Of a stretch of DNA of 64,000 bases, positions 21,196-33,411 are shown one piece after another. The translations under genes were made by a program, and so were the position numbers. Origin of the DNA: Ananas comosus (taxonomy: Eukaryota; Streptophyta; Magnoliopsida; Poales; Bromeliaceae); NCBI RefSeq assembly GCF_001540865.1, contig NC_033621.1, forward strand, positions 14,936,277-15,000,276, written 5' to 3'. Position 1 is the first letter of the stretch, and each line of letters opens with the position of its first letter. The notes beneath the pieces are model-generated. The model saw only the letters and a list, made by a program, of their open reading frames with translations. It had not been told where the DNA came from and ran no database searches.

Positions 21196-23802
21196 TGTAG
21201 TGTTCCTGAGCTTTGGATAGGATTGGCTTCAGTATTATAGACTGGTCGACATCTCTGGAGAGTGTCGGACTGAGTCGGAGTCAATTCTGCACGAATTGGA
21301 TGCAGAATTGGACTCGGCGCACTCAAATAAGCAAAACTGGAGTTTTGCCAGATTCGGGCGCCCAGAACATTGTTAGGGTCGCCCAGAAACGAGTGTTGAT
21401 TTTAACTGAAACTGGAAGCCAATTCGGATCCCATGTTCCGGGCGCCCAGAAGTGGGTCCAGAAATTTCACCTCGTGAATATCGCTTGCTTCGACGCGTGG
21501 CAGGGCGGTAGGTGAGTTCCGCCGGTGCCGTTTACGGGCGCAGCACACCGCGGGCGGAGAGTCCGAGGGGCCCATTTTGTGCAGGCCGGATGTTCTGGTC
21601 GCCCAGAACATGGTTCCGGGCGCCCAGAAACGCCCGTTTCTGCAGGGGCACTGGATTGCGGCTATTTTTCCTGGGGCTTATCTGATCTATCCAGCAGCCT
21701 ATAAATAGCTGAGAAGCGCCCCCTTTGAGCTCTTTTACCTGTTCTTCACAGAGGACTTAGATTTTACTCCCAAATCCCTCAAATCTTTCCAATTTGCATC
21801 AAGATCCACCTCTCCAAGAATTGCAAGGTGCTGATTTTGCAGTTCTTCAGCGACGACCTCCAGTGTTTTGGCTCGTGCGTGACGTAGGAAGGTCGGATTT
21901 CAACGAAACTTGGTTTGCTGGATTCTTGACTTCCAGAGGAATCCACGAAGCCCTAATTTGCAGAATTTGGTGAAGGTTAGCTCAGTCGAACTCAGGTTTT
22001 CCTCTGCTGTTGTTGCTTTGGACAGAATTTGCCAATTTTTGATGTTTTCTTGGGGTGAACTTGGGAAGCAGGGGCTTTGTGGAGTTGAGTTATTTTCCCT
22101 ATCACCCAGTACTGGAATTGGGACCCTCTCCACCTGATTTGGAGTTCGTTTGGTGAGTTTTGACATTGGAATTGAGATATTTAAGCTTAAATGCTGTTTT
22201 GCTGAAATTCATCGTCGACTGTTAGTATTTCAGCTCGTACTCGACGTAGGAGCATCGGATTTCGTCGAGACTTGATTCGTTGGTTTCGGGACTGCGAGAA
22301 GAATCCACGAAGTCCTTACTTGTGGATTTTGGTGAAGGTTAGCTTGGTCGAAACCCTTCTCTTCTCTGCTGCTGTGTACTTGGACTGAATTGTGGATTTT
22401 GATGATTTTTATTGGATTTTTGGGTGCATTGTAAATCCAGATCTTAAGGGGCTTTGTTGCTGGTTTGAAGAGGTTTCCAGCAGTGTTGCTTGAGGATCCG
22501 AGACCCTATTGCTGCCAGGAATTGCATTAGAGGTGGGTGTTTCATCGGTTTCGCTCCTAAGTGCATGTTAGTCAACGTGTATAGTTCGAGTGTTGTAAAT
22601 CATGCTTTAATTCATCGATTAGCATTTTGAATGTAATATGAATGTAGAAGCATGCTGAAATGAATATTTAAATTATACATGTTGGACTTGAAATTTGACT
22701 TAGGAGAAAACCTGCGTTTTGACCCGTCATATGCTTAAACTACCAGATTTAGCTCTAGGAGCCGTGTTCGATTGTATCGTTGCCGAGTCAGTGCAATGGA
22801 TACCTTGGGTAGTTTAGAATGTATTTACACTCGTGCTGGTTCGCCGAGTGAATTTTTGCAGGGTCGTTCAGGCCGTTTCGGACTGTTGGGTGCCGTCAGA
22901 GTTGACGGTGGACCGTATCGCCTTTTTGGCGTCAGATTGTGCCGAGGGCACGTTACCTGTTGGTTGTTAGACCAGTTTAAGTCGATTACTTGACTTTGGC
23001 TAGTTGGAGCCTGATTGAGCTCGACAGAGATACGCTGCATACTCGGTTGGGTAGCGCCCACGAGTGCCACTCCGGAGTCAGGCTTGTGCTTTTGCGTTGG
23101 TGTCGCTCATGCCAGTTGGACTTGCTCTCCACGGACCAGTTAGTGTGGATAGAGCCCGATAGTCGCAACGGGGCAGGGACGGGTGTGTTCACAGTCCCAG
23201 GGACGGGTATGTCTACAGTCCCGATTGGATTGGGTCAGATTTGACATTTCCTACAGTTGGTTAGTGTAGAGCATGATAGTATAGTGATTTGTAGCGGTTG
23301 AGTTTGTTTCCTGCTTTTCCTACTATTCTTGCTCCCTCCTGTAGACTTAGTGGGTGGACCGATGTTGTTTTGGGCGGTACCCACTGAGGACTACTTGTTT
23401 TTATAGTAGTTCTCACGCCCAGTTGTTACCCCCGTTTTGCAGAGCCACAGGTTTCGGCTGCTGCGCCTTCCGCGGATCAGGATCGAGGTAAGGGCGTCGC
23501 GAGTTAGAGCCCTACCCGACGTGCTGAGCTAGAGGTGCCCCTACTGCAGGTAGATGTTTTGTTTCGAGTTTATGTACATAGTGGACTTAACTCGCCAGTG
23601 CGAGTAGCTTTGTATTTTGGATTTGGACTATGTATATGAAACTCAGTTTGTTTAGCTTCTGTTTTCTCTAGCAGCTCTCTACTACTGTTCGTAGTAGTGT
23701 TTGATTTACAGGTACAGCTATCGCTTCGTATACAGGGAAAATTCCTTTGTATACGGCGGATTTGTCGGCGTGCCCGGGGAAAGTGTAATCCGGGGCGTGA
23801 CA
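21196..23802 (+). mobile_element. Middle LTR of the gypsy array, 2,607 bp
   Basis: It starts tgtagtgttcctgag, ends ggggcgtgaca, and serves as both the 3' LTR of unit 1 (polypurine tract on its left) and the 5' LTR of unit 2 (primer-binding site on its right). It has no target duplication of its own. U3 type matches the first LTR, with the same gggcgcccagaa series from 21356 and a TATA box at 21700, but scattered differences show they are not recent identical copies. Confidence 0.93.
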
Positions 23803-23810
23803 GATTAAGT

Positions 23811-23822
23811 TGGTATCAGAGC
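23811..23822 (+). other. Primer-binding site of internal unit 2
   Basis: The word tggtatcagagc again complements initiator tRNA-Met, 8 bp inside the middle LTR. Confidence 0.95.
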
Positions 23823-24101
23823 TTTGCTGTAGGTCGTGGGGACCTAGGAAACCTAAGTTTGGCAAACCTTAGGGAAGCAAGACGTGAGAGGCGTAATTTT
23901 ATTGCGAAAGTCAATGATTATTTGTTCTAACTCCTCTTAGAGCAGAGTGAGTGACTGAAGGAGTTTCTGTTTCGGCCTGAGAAATTATGTTGGCTGCAGA
24001 CGACATAATTTTGGAGGGAAACAGGGACCGCCTTCTAGACTTTCGTTTGATTGGGTCGAGAGTGTTTTGTTGTATCTGACCCCGAATTGTTCCTTTCAGC
24101 T

Positions 24102-27100
24102 ATGTATCGTCGCCGGGGTCGACCGTCGTTGCGGGAGCGCGCCCAGTTGGCGCGGGATCATGCTGGACCTTCTGAGAGATCTGAGCAGATGGAGCAGAGT
24201 ACTCGGCAGGAGCAGGGTGACAGACTGGGGGCGAGTGTACCCCCTGTTGTGGAGCCGAGTGCGCGACCAGAGACTAGCGCACCCCCTGATCTGAGTGCAC
24301 AGTTAGCTGCCCTGACCGAGGTGACGAGACAGCAGGGGGAGCTATTGCAGAGGTTGTGTGAGAGGATAGCTCAGCCACCGAGTTCTGTACCGAGGGCACC
24401 AGAGTCGCCAGTTCCACCCCCGACTACTCCAGTGACAGCACCAGCTGCAGCAGTTCCTCCATCGGCAGCAGTTCCAGTAGCGCCAGTTGCGCCTGCTAGG
24501 GGGCCAGTACCGTTGACTGAGGCCGAGCAGGAGCGGTGGACGGAGAGGTTAGCTCGTTTTCGCCGATTTGATCCACCGATCTTCGATGGCAGAGGCACTG
24601 AGGCCTGGATTGTTGAGGGATGGGTCAGTGCGATGGAGAAGTTATTCGAGGATCTGTTCGTTCCAGAGGGGGAGCAGGTACCCCTGGGAGTACACTGTCT
24701 AGCAGGTGATGCTCATGACTGGTGGCGGAGGACGAGGCGAGACCAGGGGCTAGTGGCGGCGCAGCTGAGTTGGGACGAGTTCTGTGGAATGCTGTTTGGG
24801 ATGTTCTTTCCCAACAGTGTGAAGCAGAAGCTCGAGGAGGATTTGAGGAGGCTTCAGCAGGGAGATCGCCCAGTGCAGGAGTACGTTCGGGAGTTTACTC
24901 GACTCCTGAACTGTGTACCATTTGCGGCCAGAGACGAGGCGCACAGAGTATACATGTTCGAGCAGGGGCTGAGACCGGACATCTTCAGGTTAGTGCGGGC
25001 GCAGAGGTCGAGGACCCTGGATGCGTCCATAGAGCAGGCCCTATGGGTGGAGAGAGGTGAGGTGTCGCTGCAGGAGAGGACTCAGGCCGTGGGGCAGGGT
25101 CAGGACAGGAAGCGCCCCTTTCCAGATGACGGAGGGCAGTCGAGCAGCAGACGTCCGCCGAGACCTCCACGATCACGTTCTCAGGGTCGTGGGTCTTCGG
25201 GGCGTCAGCGTTCCAGGGGATCCCGTCAGCAGGGGCAGACTCAGAGGACGCCACAGTGTGTGATCTGCGGGGGACCACACTGGCCTCGGCAGTGCGAGCA
25301 GAGAGAGGGCAGGTGCTACGGATGTGGTCAGCCGGGACACATGAGGGCAGCTTGTCCCCGAGCAGCATCTCCAGCACCGTCATCAGCTTCGGCACCACCA
25401 GCACCACAGCAGTCTTACGGAGCAGCACCGAGCTACCGCCAGGAGGACAGATCGTCTGTGCCGCGGTCGAGTGAGCGGCGACAGCAGGCTCCGAGTGGCA
25501 GGGTCTATGCAGCTCAGGTGGAGGACTCTTCAGCAGCCGACCGAGTGGTGGCAGGTATCACTTTGATTTCTGGCATTAGAGTTCGCACTCTTTTTGATAC
25601 CGGTGCATCGCATTCCTTTGTTAGCCGAGCATTTGCATTGTTGCATGGTCTAGAGTTAGGAGCGTTGTCTCAGGCACGAGAGGTGCAGATCCCCGACCAT
25701 GTCTTGCAGGTTACAGAGTGTTGTTGGTCCTGTCCGGTGCAGTTAGACTCTTGGATCATGCCCGCAGACCTGTTGGTGTTAGGGCAGCTGCAGGACTTCG
25801 ACGTAGTGCTCGGTATGGATTGGCTGGCGCGGTACTATGCTACGATCGACTGTGGAGCGAGGACGGTGACGTTCCGCGAGCCAGGCCAGGAGGAGTTTAC
25901 TTTCAGAGGCTGCAGGAGCACGCTGTTTGCCACCTGGATATCTTCGGCGAGGGCTCGACAGATGCTGAGCAGTGGGTGTATCGCTTTCCTAGCGACAGTT
26001 GTGGAGGTACCTACGGCGGCGCCGAGACTCGAGGACATCCCAGTAGTCCGCGAGTTTTCGGATGTGTTTCCCCCTGAGTTGACGACATTGCCGCCGGAGA
26101 GGGAGATTGAGTTTGTGATTGATGTAGTTCCTGGAACTGCACCAATCTCAAAGGTACCTTACAGGATGGCACCGGCAGAGCTGAGAGAGCTAAAGGCGCA
26201 ACTTCAGGATCTGATGGATAGAGGGTTTGTGAGACCCAGTGTGTCGCCTTGGGGAGCGCCGGTGTTATTTGTAAAGAAGAAGGATGGTTCGCTCAGGTTA
26301 TGTGTGGATTACCGGGAGCTGAATAAAGTGACCATCAAGAACAAGTATCCTCTGCCGCGCATTGATGATCTATTCGATCAGCTGCAAGGATCTTGTGTCT
26401 TTTCGAAGATTGATCTCCAGTCAGGTTACCACCAGCTGAGGGTGAGGGCCGAGGATGTTCCCAAGACGGCTTTTCGGACTCGGTACGGGCATTATGAGTT
26501 CACGGTGATGCCTTTTGGATTGACGAATGCCCCTGCCGCATTCATGGATTTGATGAACAGAGTGTTCAAGCCGTTCTTGGATAGGTTTGTGGTAGTCTTC
26601 ATCGACGATATCCTGATTTACTCCCGGAGTGATGCTGAGCATGAGGAGCACTTGAGGATTGTGCTACAGCTTCTGCGCGAGAAGAAGTTGTATGCCAAGT
26701 TAAAGAAGTGCGAGTTCTGGCTACGGGAGGTTGCTTTCTTGGGCCACGTGATTTCAGCTGAGGGCGTAGCAGTGGACCCGAAGAAGATTGAGGCGATTCG
26801 AGATTGGCCTAGACCGACGACGGTTACTGAGGTACGGAGCTTCCTGGGACTGGCAGGATATTACCGTCGGTTTGTGGAAGGCTTTGCGAAGCTTTCCACA
26901 CCCCTCACACGCTTGACGCGGAAGGGGATTCGTTTTGTCTGGAGCGACGACTGTCAGAGGAGCTTTGACGAGTTGAGATTGAGGTTGATGTCGGCTCCTA
27001 TCCTTGCCCTTCCTGTTATGGGCGAAGGATTTGTGATCTACAGTGATGCATCGCACAGTGGACTTGGTTGCGTGCTGATGCAGCATGGTAGGGTGATTGC

Positions 27101-28937
27101 TTATGCTTCACGGCAGTTAAAGGATTATGAGAAGAATTACCCTACGCATGACTTGGAGCTTGCCGCGGTGGTTTTTGCTTTGAAGCTCTGGCGGCATTAC
27201 TTGTACGGCGAGCACTGCGAGGTTTTCACCGATCATCAAAGTCTCAAGTATCTGTTCACACAGAGGGAGCTGAATCTGAGGCAGCGCCGGTGGTTGGAGT
27301 TACTGAAGGACTATGACATTAGTATTCAGTATCATCCCGGCAGGGCGAATGTGGTGGCAGATGCGTTGAGCAGGAAGTCAGTGCAGAGCCTGAGTTTGAG
27401 GATTACTGAGCAGAGACCCCTACTCGAGGAGCTACAGCGGCTGGGACTCGAGATAGTACCCCCTGGGTCTACGGCGAGGCTGACGTCTCTAGTTTTACAG
27501 CCCACTCTGTTGGATAGGATCCGAGAGAAACAGAGTGGAGATCCGTACTTGTTGAGGATTAGAGAGCAGCTAGACAGGGGGCAGGCTGAGGGTTTTGCTT
27601 TGGACAGTTCGGGAGTACTACGGTACAGGGACCGACTGTGTGTGCCTGTGGATCCGGAGATTCGAGCGGATATTCTGAGAGAGGCTCATTGTTCCCCTTA
27701 TACGGTTCATCCTGGGGGAACCAAGATGTATAAGGATCTTAAGGCACGATTCTGGTGGCCTGGAATGAAGCGGGACATTGGCAGATATGTGGCTCAGTGT
27801 TTGACTTGCCAACAGGTGAAGGCCGAGCATCAGGTGCCTGCTGGCAAGCTTCAGAGTCTGCCAGTTCCCGAGTGGAAGTGGGAGCACATCACGATGGACT
27901 TCGTCGTTGGATTGCCTAGAGCGCAGGGTGGCTACGACGCGATTTGGGTGATAGTGGACAGACTGACCAAGTCTGCTCACTTCCTACCGGTTCAGACTAC
28001 CTGGTCCAGGGAGAGACTTGCGCAGCTATACTTGGATGAGATTGTTAGGCTGCACGGCGTGCCAGTGTCGATTGTATCAGACAGAGACCCGAGGTTTGTA
28101 TCCCAGTTTTGGAGGAGTTTGCAGACAGCCTTGGGTACACAGCTGCATTTTAGCACGGCGTTCCACCCACAGACAGATGGTCAGTCAGAGCGGACCATAC
28201 AGACTCTAGAGGACATGCTGAGGGCATGCGTCCTGGATTTTGGAGGAGGGTGGTATCGACATGTGAGACTGGTTGAGTTTGCGTACAACAACAGCTATCA
28301 AACGAGCATTCAGATGGCTCCGTTTGAGGCGTTGTATGGACGCAGATGTCGATCCCCCCTGTTTTGGAGTGATGTGGGTGAGCGGAGGACACTTGGACCG
28401 GAGATTCTACTTGAGGCTGAGGAAAAGGTGAGAGTCGTTCGACGACACCTTTTGACAGCACAGAGCCGACAGAGGAGCTACGCCGATACCAGGAGACGAG
28501 ACTTGGAGTTTCAGGTTGGAGATCATGTTTTCCTCAAAGTCTCGCCGTCCCGAGGGATACGCAGATTTGGAGTACGTGGAAAGCTTAGTCCACGGTTTGT
28601 TGGCCCTTTCGAGGTATTGGAGCGTATCGGACCGGTGGCTTACAGGATAGCTCTACCCCCGCGACTTGCTGGCATCCATGATGTTTTCCACGTCTCAGCA
28701 TTGAGGAGATACGTTTTCGATCCCTCTCACGTGATTGACTTCACTCCACTTGAGATTGGCGAGGATCTGAGATACGAGGAGCGACCGTTGCGGATTCTTG
28801 CTCGGGAGACGAAAGAATTGCGCAACCGGGTCATCCCGTATGTGAAAGTGCAGTGGAGTAATCATGATGAGCGGGAGGCGACTTGGGAGTCTGAGACGGT
28901 GATGAGGGAAGCCTATCCCTACTTGTTTGATGCTTGA
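24102..28937 (+). CDS. Intact Gag-Pol polyprotein with chromodomain, Ty3-gypsy Tekay/Del type
   Basis: The 1,611-residue frame has no internal stop. The ATG at 24102 (MYRRRG...) is chosen because the unit 1 homologue and the Gag fragment at 61751 start at the same place; the frame is open 17 codons further upstream. Approximate order: Gag 1-380; zinc knuckles at 386 ([13 protein letters not shown], one residue short of canonical) and 405 ([14 protein letters not shown], canonical); protease with DTGA at 499-502; reverse transcriptase about 686-920 with FIDD around 833-836; RNase H with catalytic D near 982; integrase with an HHCC zinc domain from about 1195 and D1266, D1327, E1363 (35 residues between the last two); chromodomain about 1558-1609. 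In the family, the chromodomain directs integration to heterochromatin. This unit appears coding-competent, though its two LTRs do not match in U3. Confidence 0.93.
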   Translation: MYRRRGRPSLRERAQLARDHAGPSERSEQMEQSTRQEQGDRLGASVPPVVEPSARPETSAPPDLSAQLAALTEVTRQQGELLQRLCERIAQPPSSVPRAPESPVPPPTTPVTAPAAAVPPSAAVPVAPVAPARGPVPLTEAEQERWTERLARFRRFDPPIFDGRGTEAWIVEGWVSAMEKLFEDLFVPEGEQVPLGVHCLAGDAHDWWRRTRRDQGLVAAQLSWDEFCGMLFGMFFPNSVKQKLEEDLRRLQQGDRPVQEYVREFTRLLNCVPFAARDEAHRVYMFEQGLRPDIFRLVRAQRSRTLDASIEQALWVERGEVSLQERTQAVGQGQDRKRPFPDDGGQSSSRRPPRPPRSRSQGRGSSGRQRSRGSRQQGQTQRTPQCVICGGPHWPRQCEQREGRCYGCGQPGHMRAACPRAASPAPSSASAPPAPQQSYGAAPSYRQEDRSSVPRSSERRQQAPSGRVYAAQVEDSSAADRVVAGITLISGIRVRTLFDTGASHSFVSRAFALLHGLELGALSQAREVQIPDHVLQVTECCWSCPVQLDSWIMPADLLVLGQLQDFDVVLGMDWLARYYATIDCGARTVTFREPGQEEFTFRGCRSTLFATWISSARARQMLSSGCIAFLATVVEVPTAAPRLEDIPVVREFSDVFPPELTTLPPEREIEFVIDVVPGTAPISKVPYRMAPAELRELKAQLQDLMDRGFVRPSVSPWGAPVLFVKKKDGSLRLCVDYRELNKVTIKNKYPLPRIDDLFDQLQGSCVFSKIDLQSGYHQLRVRAEDVPKTAFRTRYGHYEFTVMPFGLTNAPAAFMDLMNRVFKPFLDRFVVVFIDDILIYSRSDAEHEEHLRIVLQLLREKKLYAKLKKCEFWLREVAFLGHVISAEGVAVDPKKIEAIRDWPRPTTVTEVRSFLGLAGYYRRFVEGFAKLSTPLTRLTRKGIRFVWSDDCQRSFDELRLRLMSAPILALPVMGEGFVIYSDASHSGLGCVLMQHGRVIAYASRQLKDYEKNYPTHDLELAAVVFALKLWRHYLYGEHCEVFTDHQSLKYLFTQRELNLRQRRWLELLKDYDISIQYHPGRANVVADALSRKSVQSLSLRITEQRPLLEELQRLGLEIVPPGSTARLTSLVLQPTLLDRIREKQSGDPYLLRIREQLDRGQAEGFALDSSGVLRYRDRLCVPVDPEIRADILREAHCSPYTVHPGGTKMYKDLKARFWWPGMKRDIGRYVAQCLTCQQVKAEHQVPAGKLQSLPVPEWKWEHITMDFVVGLPRAQGGYDAIWVIVDRLTKSAHFLPVQTTWSRERLAQLYLDEIVRLHGVPVSIVSDRDPRFVSQFWRSLQTALGTQLHFSTAFHPQTDGQSERTIQTLEDMLRACVLDFGGGWYRHVRLVEFAYNNSYQTSIQMAPFEALYGRRCRSPLFWSDVGERRTLGPEILLEAEEKVRVVRRHLLTAQSRQRSYADTRRRDLEFQVGDHVFLKVSPSRGIRRFGVRGKLSPRFVGPFEVLERIGPVAYRIALPPRLAGIHDVFHVSALRRYVFDPSHVIDFTPLEIGEDLRYEERPLRILARETKELRNRVIPYVKVQWSNHDEREATWESETVMREAYPYLFDA

Positions 28938-28975
28938 GTAGAGGTACGTTCAGTTTCGCGGACGAAACTTTTTGT

Positions 28976-28987
28976 AGTGGGGGAGGA
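28976..28987 (+). other. Polypurine tract of internal unit 2
   Basis: The word agtgggggagga abuts the TG of the last LTR and is identical to that of unit 1. The inverted word gtttcgcggacgaaac lies at 28953-28968. Confidence 0.85.
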
Positions 28988-31008
28988 TGTAGTATACTAG
29001 TATCCCTACACTTAGTATATATATATAAGTGTGTGTGTGAGGGTACGTGTGTGTGTGTGTGTGAGTGCACATGTGTGAGTATGTGTAATGCCATGTGGCA
29101 TCACCTCCCCCCCCTCTTTTATGCATGCAGGGAAGAGAGAGAGAGGAGTTTATCTCCTCTCTTCTCTCCTTTTCTCTTTCGTTCGGCCGTACCAAGGAAG
29201 CACGCGAGGGACGCCGCCGCGGAGCCGATTTCGCCGTCGACGTCGCACCGCAGAGCCGTTCGAACCTACGGTTGCTGCCGTTGCATCGTGAGGAGGCCGG
29301 GCGAGCGTGGATCTTCGCCGTTCTTGACGTCGCGCCAGTGCTAGTCGCCGTCGAGGTGGGTGTTCCATAGAATTGCTTCCTAATTTCCAAGCTTTTTCAA
29401 TTTCGAGCTAGTTGCTGTCCCTGCAGATTTCCAGCGTCGACCGTTGGCGTTTCGGCTCGTACTCGACGTAGGAGCGTCGGATTTCGACGAGGCTTGATTC
29501 GCTGGATTCAGGACTTCGAGAGGAATCCACGAAGCCCTTACTTGCCAGATTTCGTTGAGGTTAGATTGGTCGAATCCGTGCTGTACCTGACTGTTGCGAA
29601 TTTTGGGACTGAAACGGTGATTTGTGCTTTGTAGAGCGTGGTGTTAGCTCGACTCCCGGATTTGGAGGGTGTAGATCGACCAGCAGGTGGTGCTGCAGCT
29701 GTGAGGGTGTTTTGCTGCCAGAATTAGCGACTAAGGTGGGTTTACATCGGTTTATTCCTAAGTGTAGTAATAGTCGACATGTATGATTTTCTGTTCGGTA
29801 AATCATGTTGTAGTTCGTTTTTCATAATGATATCCTGGATAAATGCTGCATATATAACATGATTATTACCTTTTAAATATACATGTTGGACTGGGTTTAA
29901 ACTTAGGAGAAAACGCGATTGGAATCGACATATGTATTAAACTGCCTGATTTAGCTCTAGGAGCCGTTATAGAATTGTACTGTCGCAGCATACTGTAGAC
30001 GAGTACTCCAGGTAGTTTAGAATACATTTACGCTCGTGCTGGTATGCCGAGTGAATTTTTCTGAGGTCGTTTAGACTGTTTCGTACTAGTGGGCGCCGTC
30101 GGGACTGACGGTGGGCCCGGTTCGCCGTTTTGGCGTCGGATTGTGCCGAGGGCACGTTGTTTGTTGTATTTAGACTAGTCAGAGTTGTTACTGGACTTCG
30201 GCTTGAGTTAGAGAGCCTGTTTGAGCTCGACAGAGATACGCTGCATACTCGGTTGGGTAGCTCCCACGAGTGCCACTCCGGAGGCGGGCGCGGTGCTTTT
30301 GCGTTGGTGTCGCTCATGCCAGTTGGACTTGCTCTCCACGGACCAGCTAGTGTGGATAGAGCCTGATAGTCGCAACGGGGCAGGGACGGGTGTGTTCACA
30401 GTCCCAGGGACGGGTATGTTTACAGTCCCAATTGGATTGGGTCAGATTTGACATTTCCTACAGTCGGTTAATGTAGAGCATGATAGTGTAGTGGATGATA
30501 GCGATAGAGTGTACTTCCTGCTTTTCCTTCTATCCTTGCTCCCTTCTGTAGACTTAGTGGGTGACCGATGTCGTTTTGGGCGGTACCCACTGAGGACTAC
30601 TTGTTTTTACAGTAGTTCTCACGCCCAGTTGTTACCCCTGTTTTGCAGAGCCACAGGTTTCGGCTGCTGCGCCTTCCGCGGATCAGGATCGAGGCAAGGG
30701 CGTCGCGAGTTAGAGCCCTACCCGACGTGCTGAGCTAGAGGTGCCCCTACTGCAGGTAGATGTTTTGTTTCGAGTTTATGTACATAGTGGACCTAACTCG
30801 CCAGTACGAGTAGCTTTGTATTTTGGATTTGGACTATGTATATGAAACTCAGTTGGTTTAGTTTCTGTTTTCTCTAGCAGCTCCCTACTACTGTTCGTAG
30901 TAGTGTTTGATTTACAGGTACAGCTATCGCTTCGTATACAGGAAAAATTCCTTTGTATACGGCAGATCTGTCGGCGTGCCCGGGGAAAGTGTAATCCGGG
31001 GCGTGACA
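28988..31008 (+). mobile_element. Last (3') LTR of the gypsy array, 2,021 bp, different U3
   Basis: It starts tgtagtatactag and ends ggggcgtgaca, and is followed by atacc, which matches the word before the first LTR. From about 29410 onward it follows the other two LTRs (cgtactcgacgtaggagc, gttggactgggttt, the ctactactgttcgtagtag hairpin). Its first 400 bp are unrelated: a TA run, a (GT)n tract at about 29029-29085, and a CT-rich leader. The gggcgcccagaa repeats are absent. Confidence 0.92.
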
Positions 31009-31266
31009 ATACCCTTATATCATCACCAATATTTCTGATTAGCTCTTAAGTTAAGGGCAAAAGAGATATTTTAATTTTTTTTTTAACTCTAGTAGATATT
31101 TAACTTACATTTAACCCAAATTAACTTAACGGGCGGTAACTGAAGAGGTATTTTGGAATAACGAAGGAACATATGAGAGGTATATTGGAAAGAAAAAAAA
31201 AAAGAGGAGTAAATGAGAAATTTTCAAAGTTTTGAGAGGTATATAGGCAATTATCCCTTAAAAAAA

Positions 31267-31617
31267 CTGATCAGCGCTCAACTCTGACTTTGTTTCACAT
31301 AAAAACAAAACATAAAAAGGGTAAATTGTACTTTTGGTCCTCAAACAATAAGATACATGAAACTTTACTCCTCGAGCTTTTCTGTATTACAATTTCTTAC
31401 TCACACTATAAAGCATATGAAGTTTCATCATTCAACTTTTACTGTTACGGTAAATATAATTTATTATTCTTATGAATTTTATTTTATTATTTTTTTATGT
31501 TTCTTATACTTTTATTTTTATACTTTTAACACAATATCAGTTGTTTTTTCTTTAAATTCTTATATTTTTGTTTTTTTAATTCTATTACTTTTTTTTGCGC
31601 TATTTATATTTTCTTTA
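31267..31617. other. AT-rich DNA with a partial MITE
   Basis: The phrase gggtaaattgtacttttggtcc at 31319 resembles MITE termini, but no matching right end was found. The open frames here are AT-rich noise. Confidence 0.4.
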
Positions 31618-31624
31618 ATTTTAT

Positions 31625-31870
31625 GGGAAAACTTCATACACCACCTCTGTGGGACAGTGCTTTCTCACTTTAATATCTTATGGTTTAAATTATATCACTT
31701 TAATACCCTGTGGTTTCGTTTTTCTCTTACCGTTATTCCTCAACTTATTTTTCTATTAAATTAGTGAGAAAATTAAAACTACAGAGTATTAAAGTAAAAG
31801 TTTCGTAAACCATAAGGTATAAAGTGAATATGCGATAAACCACGGGATATCTTAAGTTTTTTTATATGTT
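31625..31870. mobile_element. Degenerate Mutator-type MITE
   Basis: The left end gggaaaacttcatacaccacctctgtggg and the inner taatatcttatggtttaaa correspond to the clean MITE at 52080-52433. The right side carries the inverse words (aaaccataaggtataaagtg, aaaccacgggatatcttaag) but has decayed. No target duplication is convincing. Confidence 0.5.
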
Positions 31871-32329
31871 TTAACAGAGAGTTAATGGAGGTGTTGACAG
31901 AAAAAAAAAAACCGCATGGTACTTAAGCAATACACTTTAAACTATAGAGCACTAAACTGAGAAATTTAAAGTTTTTTACAATTTTATTTATTTATTTATT
32001 TTTGCGAAATCGACCCGCCGTAACGCACGGGTGCTTCACTAGTATATCACTAATTTTCACTTTTTATTAATAGGATATAGTGAAATATAAGAAATATATA
32101 CAAATAAAATTCCACCATCCCTTTCCTTCTGTCCTACTCTTTCTCTCTCGACCCTTGCTTGGGACAATTGGTTCACTCTCTCTGTTTTTCTCGTTGAGGC
32201 CAAGATCTCCCCTGGGATTTAGAGCTGCATGGTAGGAACAAAGTATTTTTCGCTGACATTTTCCTTGTAATCGCCCAAACTCCAAAAGAGAGAGCTCAGT
32301 CATAGGTTTTGCTAAGGCATTCTAGAAGC
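31870..32329. other. Intergenic DNA, possibly the start of an LTR
   Basis: The word cgtaacgcacgggtgcttcactagt near 32020 resembles the dispersed repeat end noted near 3061 and 4213. The LTR that ends at 32715 may start within this stretch, but I cannot place its TG. Confidence 0.35.
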
Positions 32330-32715
32330 TTCTATGCAGATTCCAAGATTGACGGCGCAAATGCCAAAGGGTCAAGAGTTCTTTAGAATTTCTAGGAGGG
32401 CAATAAGTGTAGTCTCTTATTAGGAGCTTGTAGCCTCCCTCTGCCTTGTAGCTATGCGCCACTTAGCGCCTTTTCATTTGTAGCTTGGGTGGCGAGTGTC
32501 CTATATAAGGTTGTGGTCTCGACCCCCTCTTCTTAGAAAATCAGTTGTAAACGATTCTCTTAATTAATATACAACATTCCTCAAACTCTCTCTTATACTT
32601 AGTCTTAGGGCGAGTGGGTTCTAACTTAGCAAGTAGTAGGGTAGGCTTGCTCACTTCGCGAAGGAAGGTGAGCATCACTTGAGCTAGACAAGCGATTTCG
32701 CTTAAGTACATGACA
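32330..32715 (+). mobile_element. 5' LTR (right part) of a second gypsy element
   Basis: It ends cttaagtacatgaca directly before a primer-binding site (tggtattagagc at 32718-32729, one base from the standard initiator Met site). A TATA-like word cctatataagg lies near 32500. The left end of the LTR is not resolved. No 3' LTR is seen in the window. Confidence 0.65.
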
Positions 32716-32717
32716 GT

Positions 32718-32729
32718 TGGTATTAGAGC
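32718..32729 (+). other. Primer-binding site of the second gypsy element
   Basis: tggtattagagc matches the initiator tRNA-Met primer-binding site with one change (T for C). Confidence 0.8.
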
Positions 32730-33411
32730 GAGTTCGGAGTTGGGAAGCCATATCAACATCGGATGCTGCCGTCATCGACATTATGCGTGAACCGACGGTG
32801 TCCTAGCACGGCAAGAGCAAGGCACTGTTTTGGCAAGAGAGTCCGCATCGCTCAAGGACCACATAAGCTTGTTGGAGGATTCTGCTGCAAGAGTGGAGGA
32901 GCACTATTCTATCTTGTCCCGACATGTGGGGATAGGGGTGGAAACGAGCCGAGCTCGAGCGAGCTTACCTCAGCTCAAGCTTGGCTTGAAATTAATTTCG
33001 AGCCTAAATTTAGGCTCAAGCTTGGCTTGAAATTAATTCGAGCCGAGCTCGAGCTAGCCTAACTTTGAGTCGAGCGAGCTCGAGCCCTAAACGAGCTGCT
33101 TGAAATTCTCAACATCATACAATCTATACTTTAATTTTTATAAAATATTATCTAAAATTTGATATAAAAAATATCTAATAGTTTAACATATAAAAAATGC
33201 ATGAAATACGATATTATATACTACTAAAAAAATTAAGAAAACGACTCCGAGGAAGTGAAAAAAGAGAGAAGAGCATGTAGAGTGGATTTTGCTGGTTTAT
33301 GTTTTGATGACGACCAATAATACATACTATCTATATAGATAGATTAAAATACATATATATAATTATTATTAATAATTAACATATATATTATATTAATTAT
33401 ATATATATATA

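Larger units (their letters stand above)
13144..31257. mobile_element. Mutator-type MITE split by a gypsy array
   Basis: The outer pieces (13144-13419 and 31014-31257) align to the uninterrupted MITE at 57321-57811. Terminal inverted repeats begin ggaccaattgcttatatacc and end ggtatataggcaattatccc. The 9-bp word ttaaaaaaa flanks both sides exactly (13135-13143 and 31258-31266), and a 9-bp duplication is typical of Mutator-like elements. The pieces have no coding capacity. The gypsy array inserted later, near the middle. Confidence 0.9.

Noticed and set aside
29029..29085. (GT)n run as a telomere-like or regulatory signal
   Set aside because: It is a plain dinucleotide microsatellite in the U3 of the last LTR, with nothing more specific to support.
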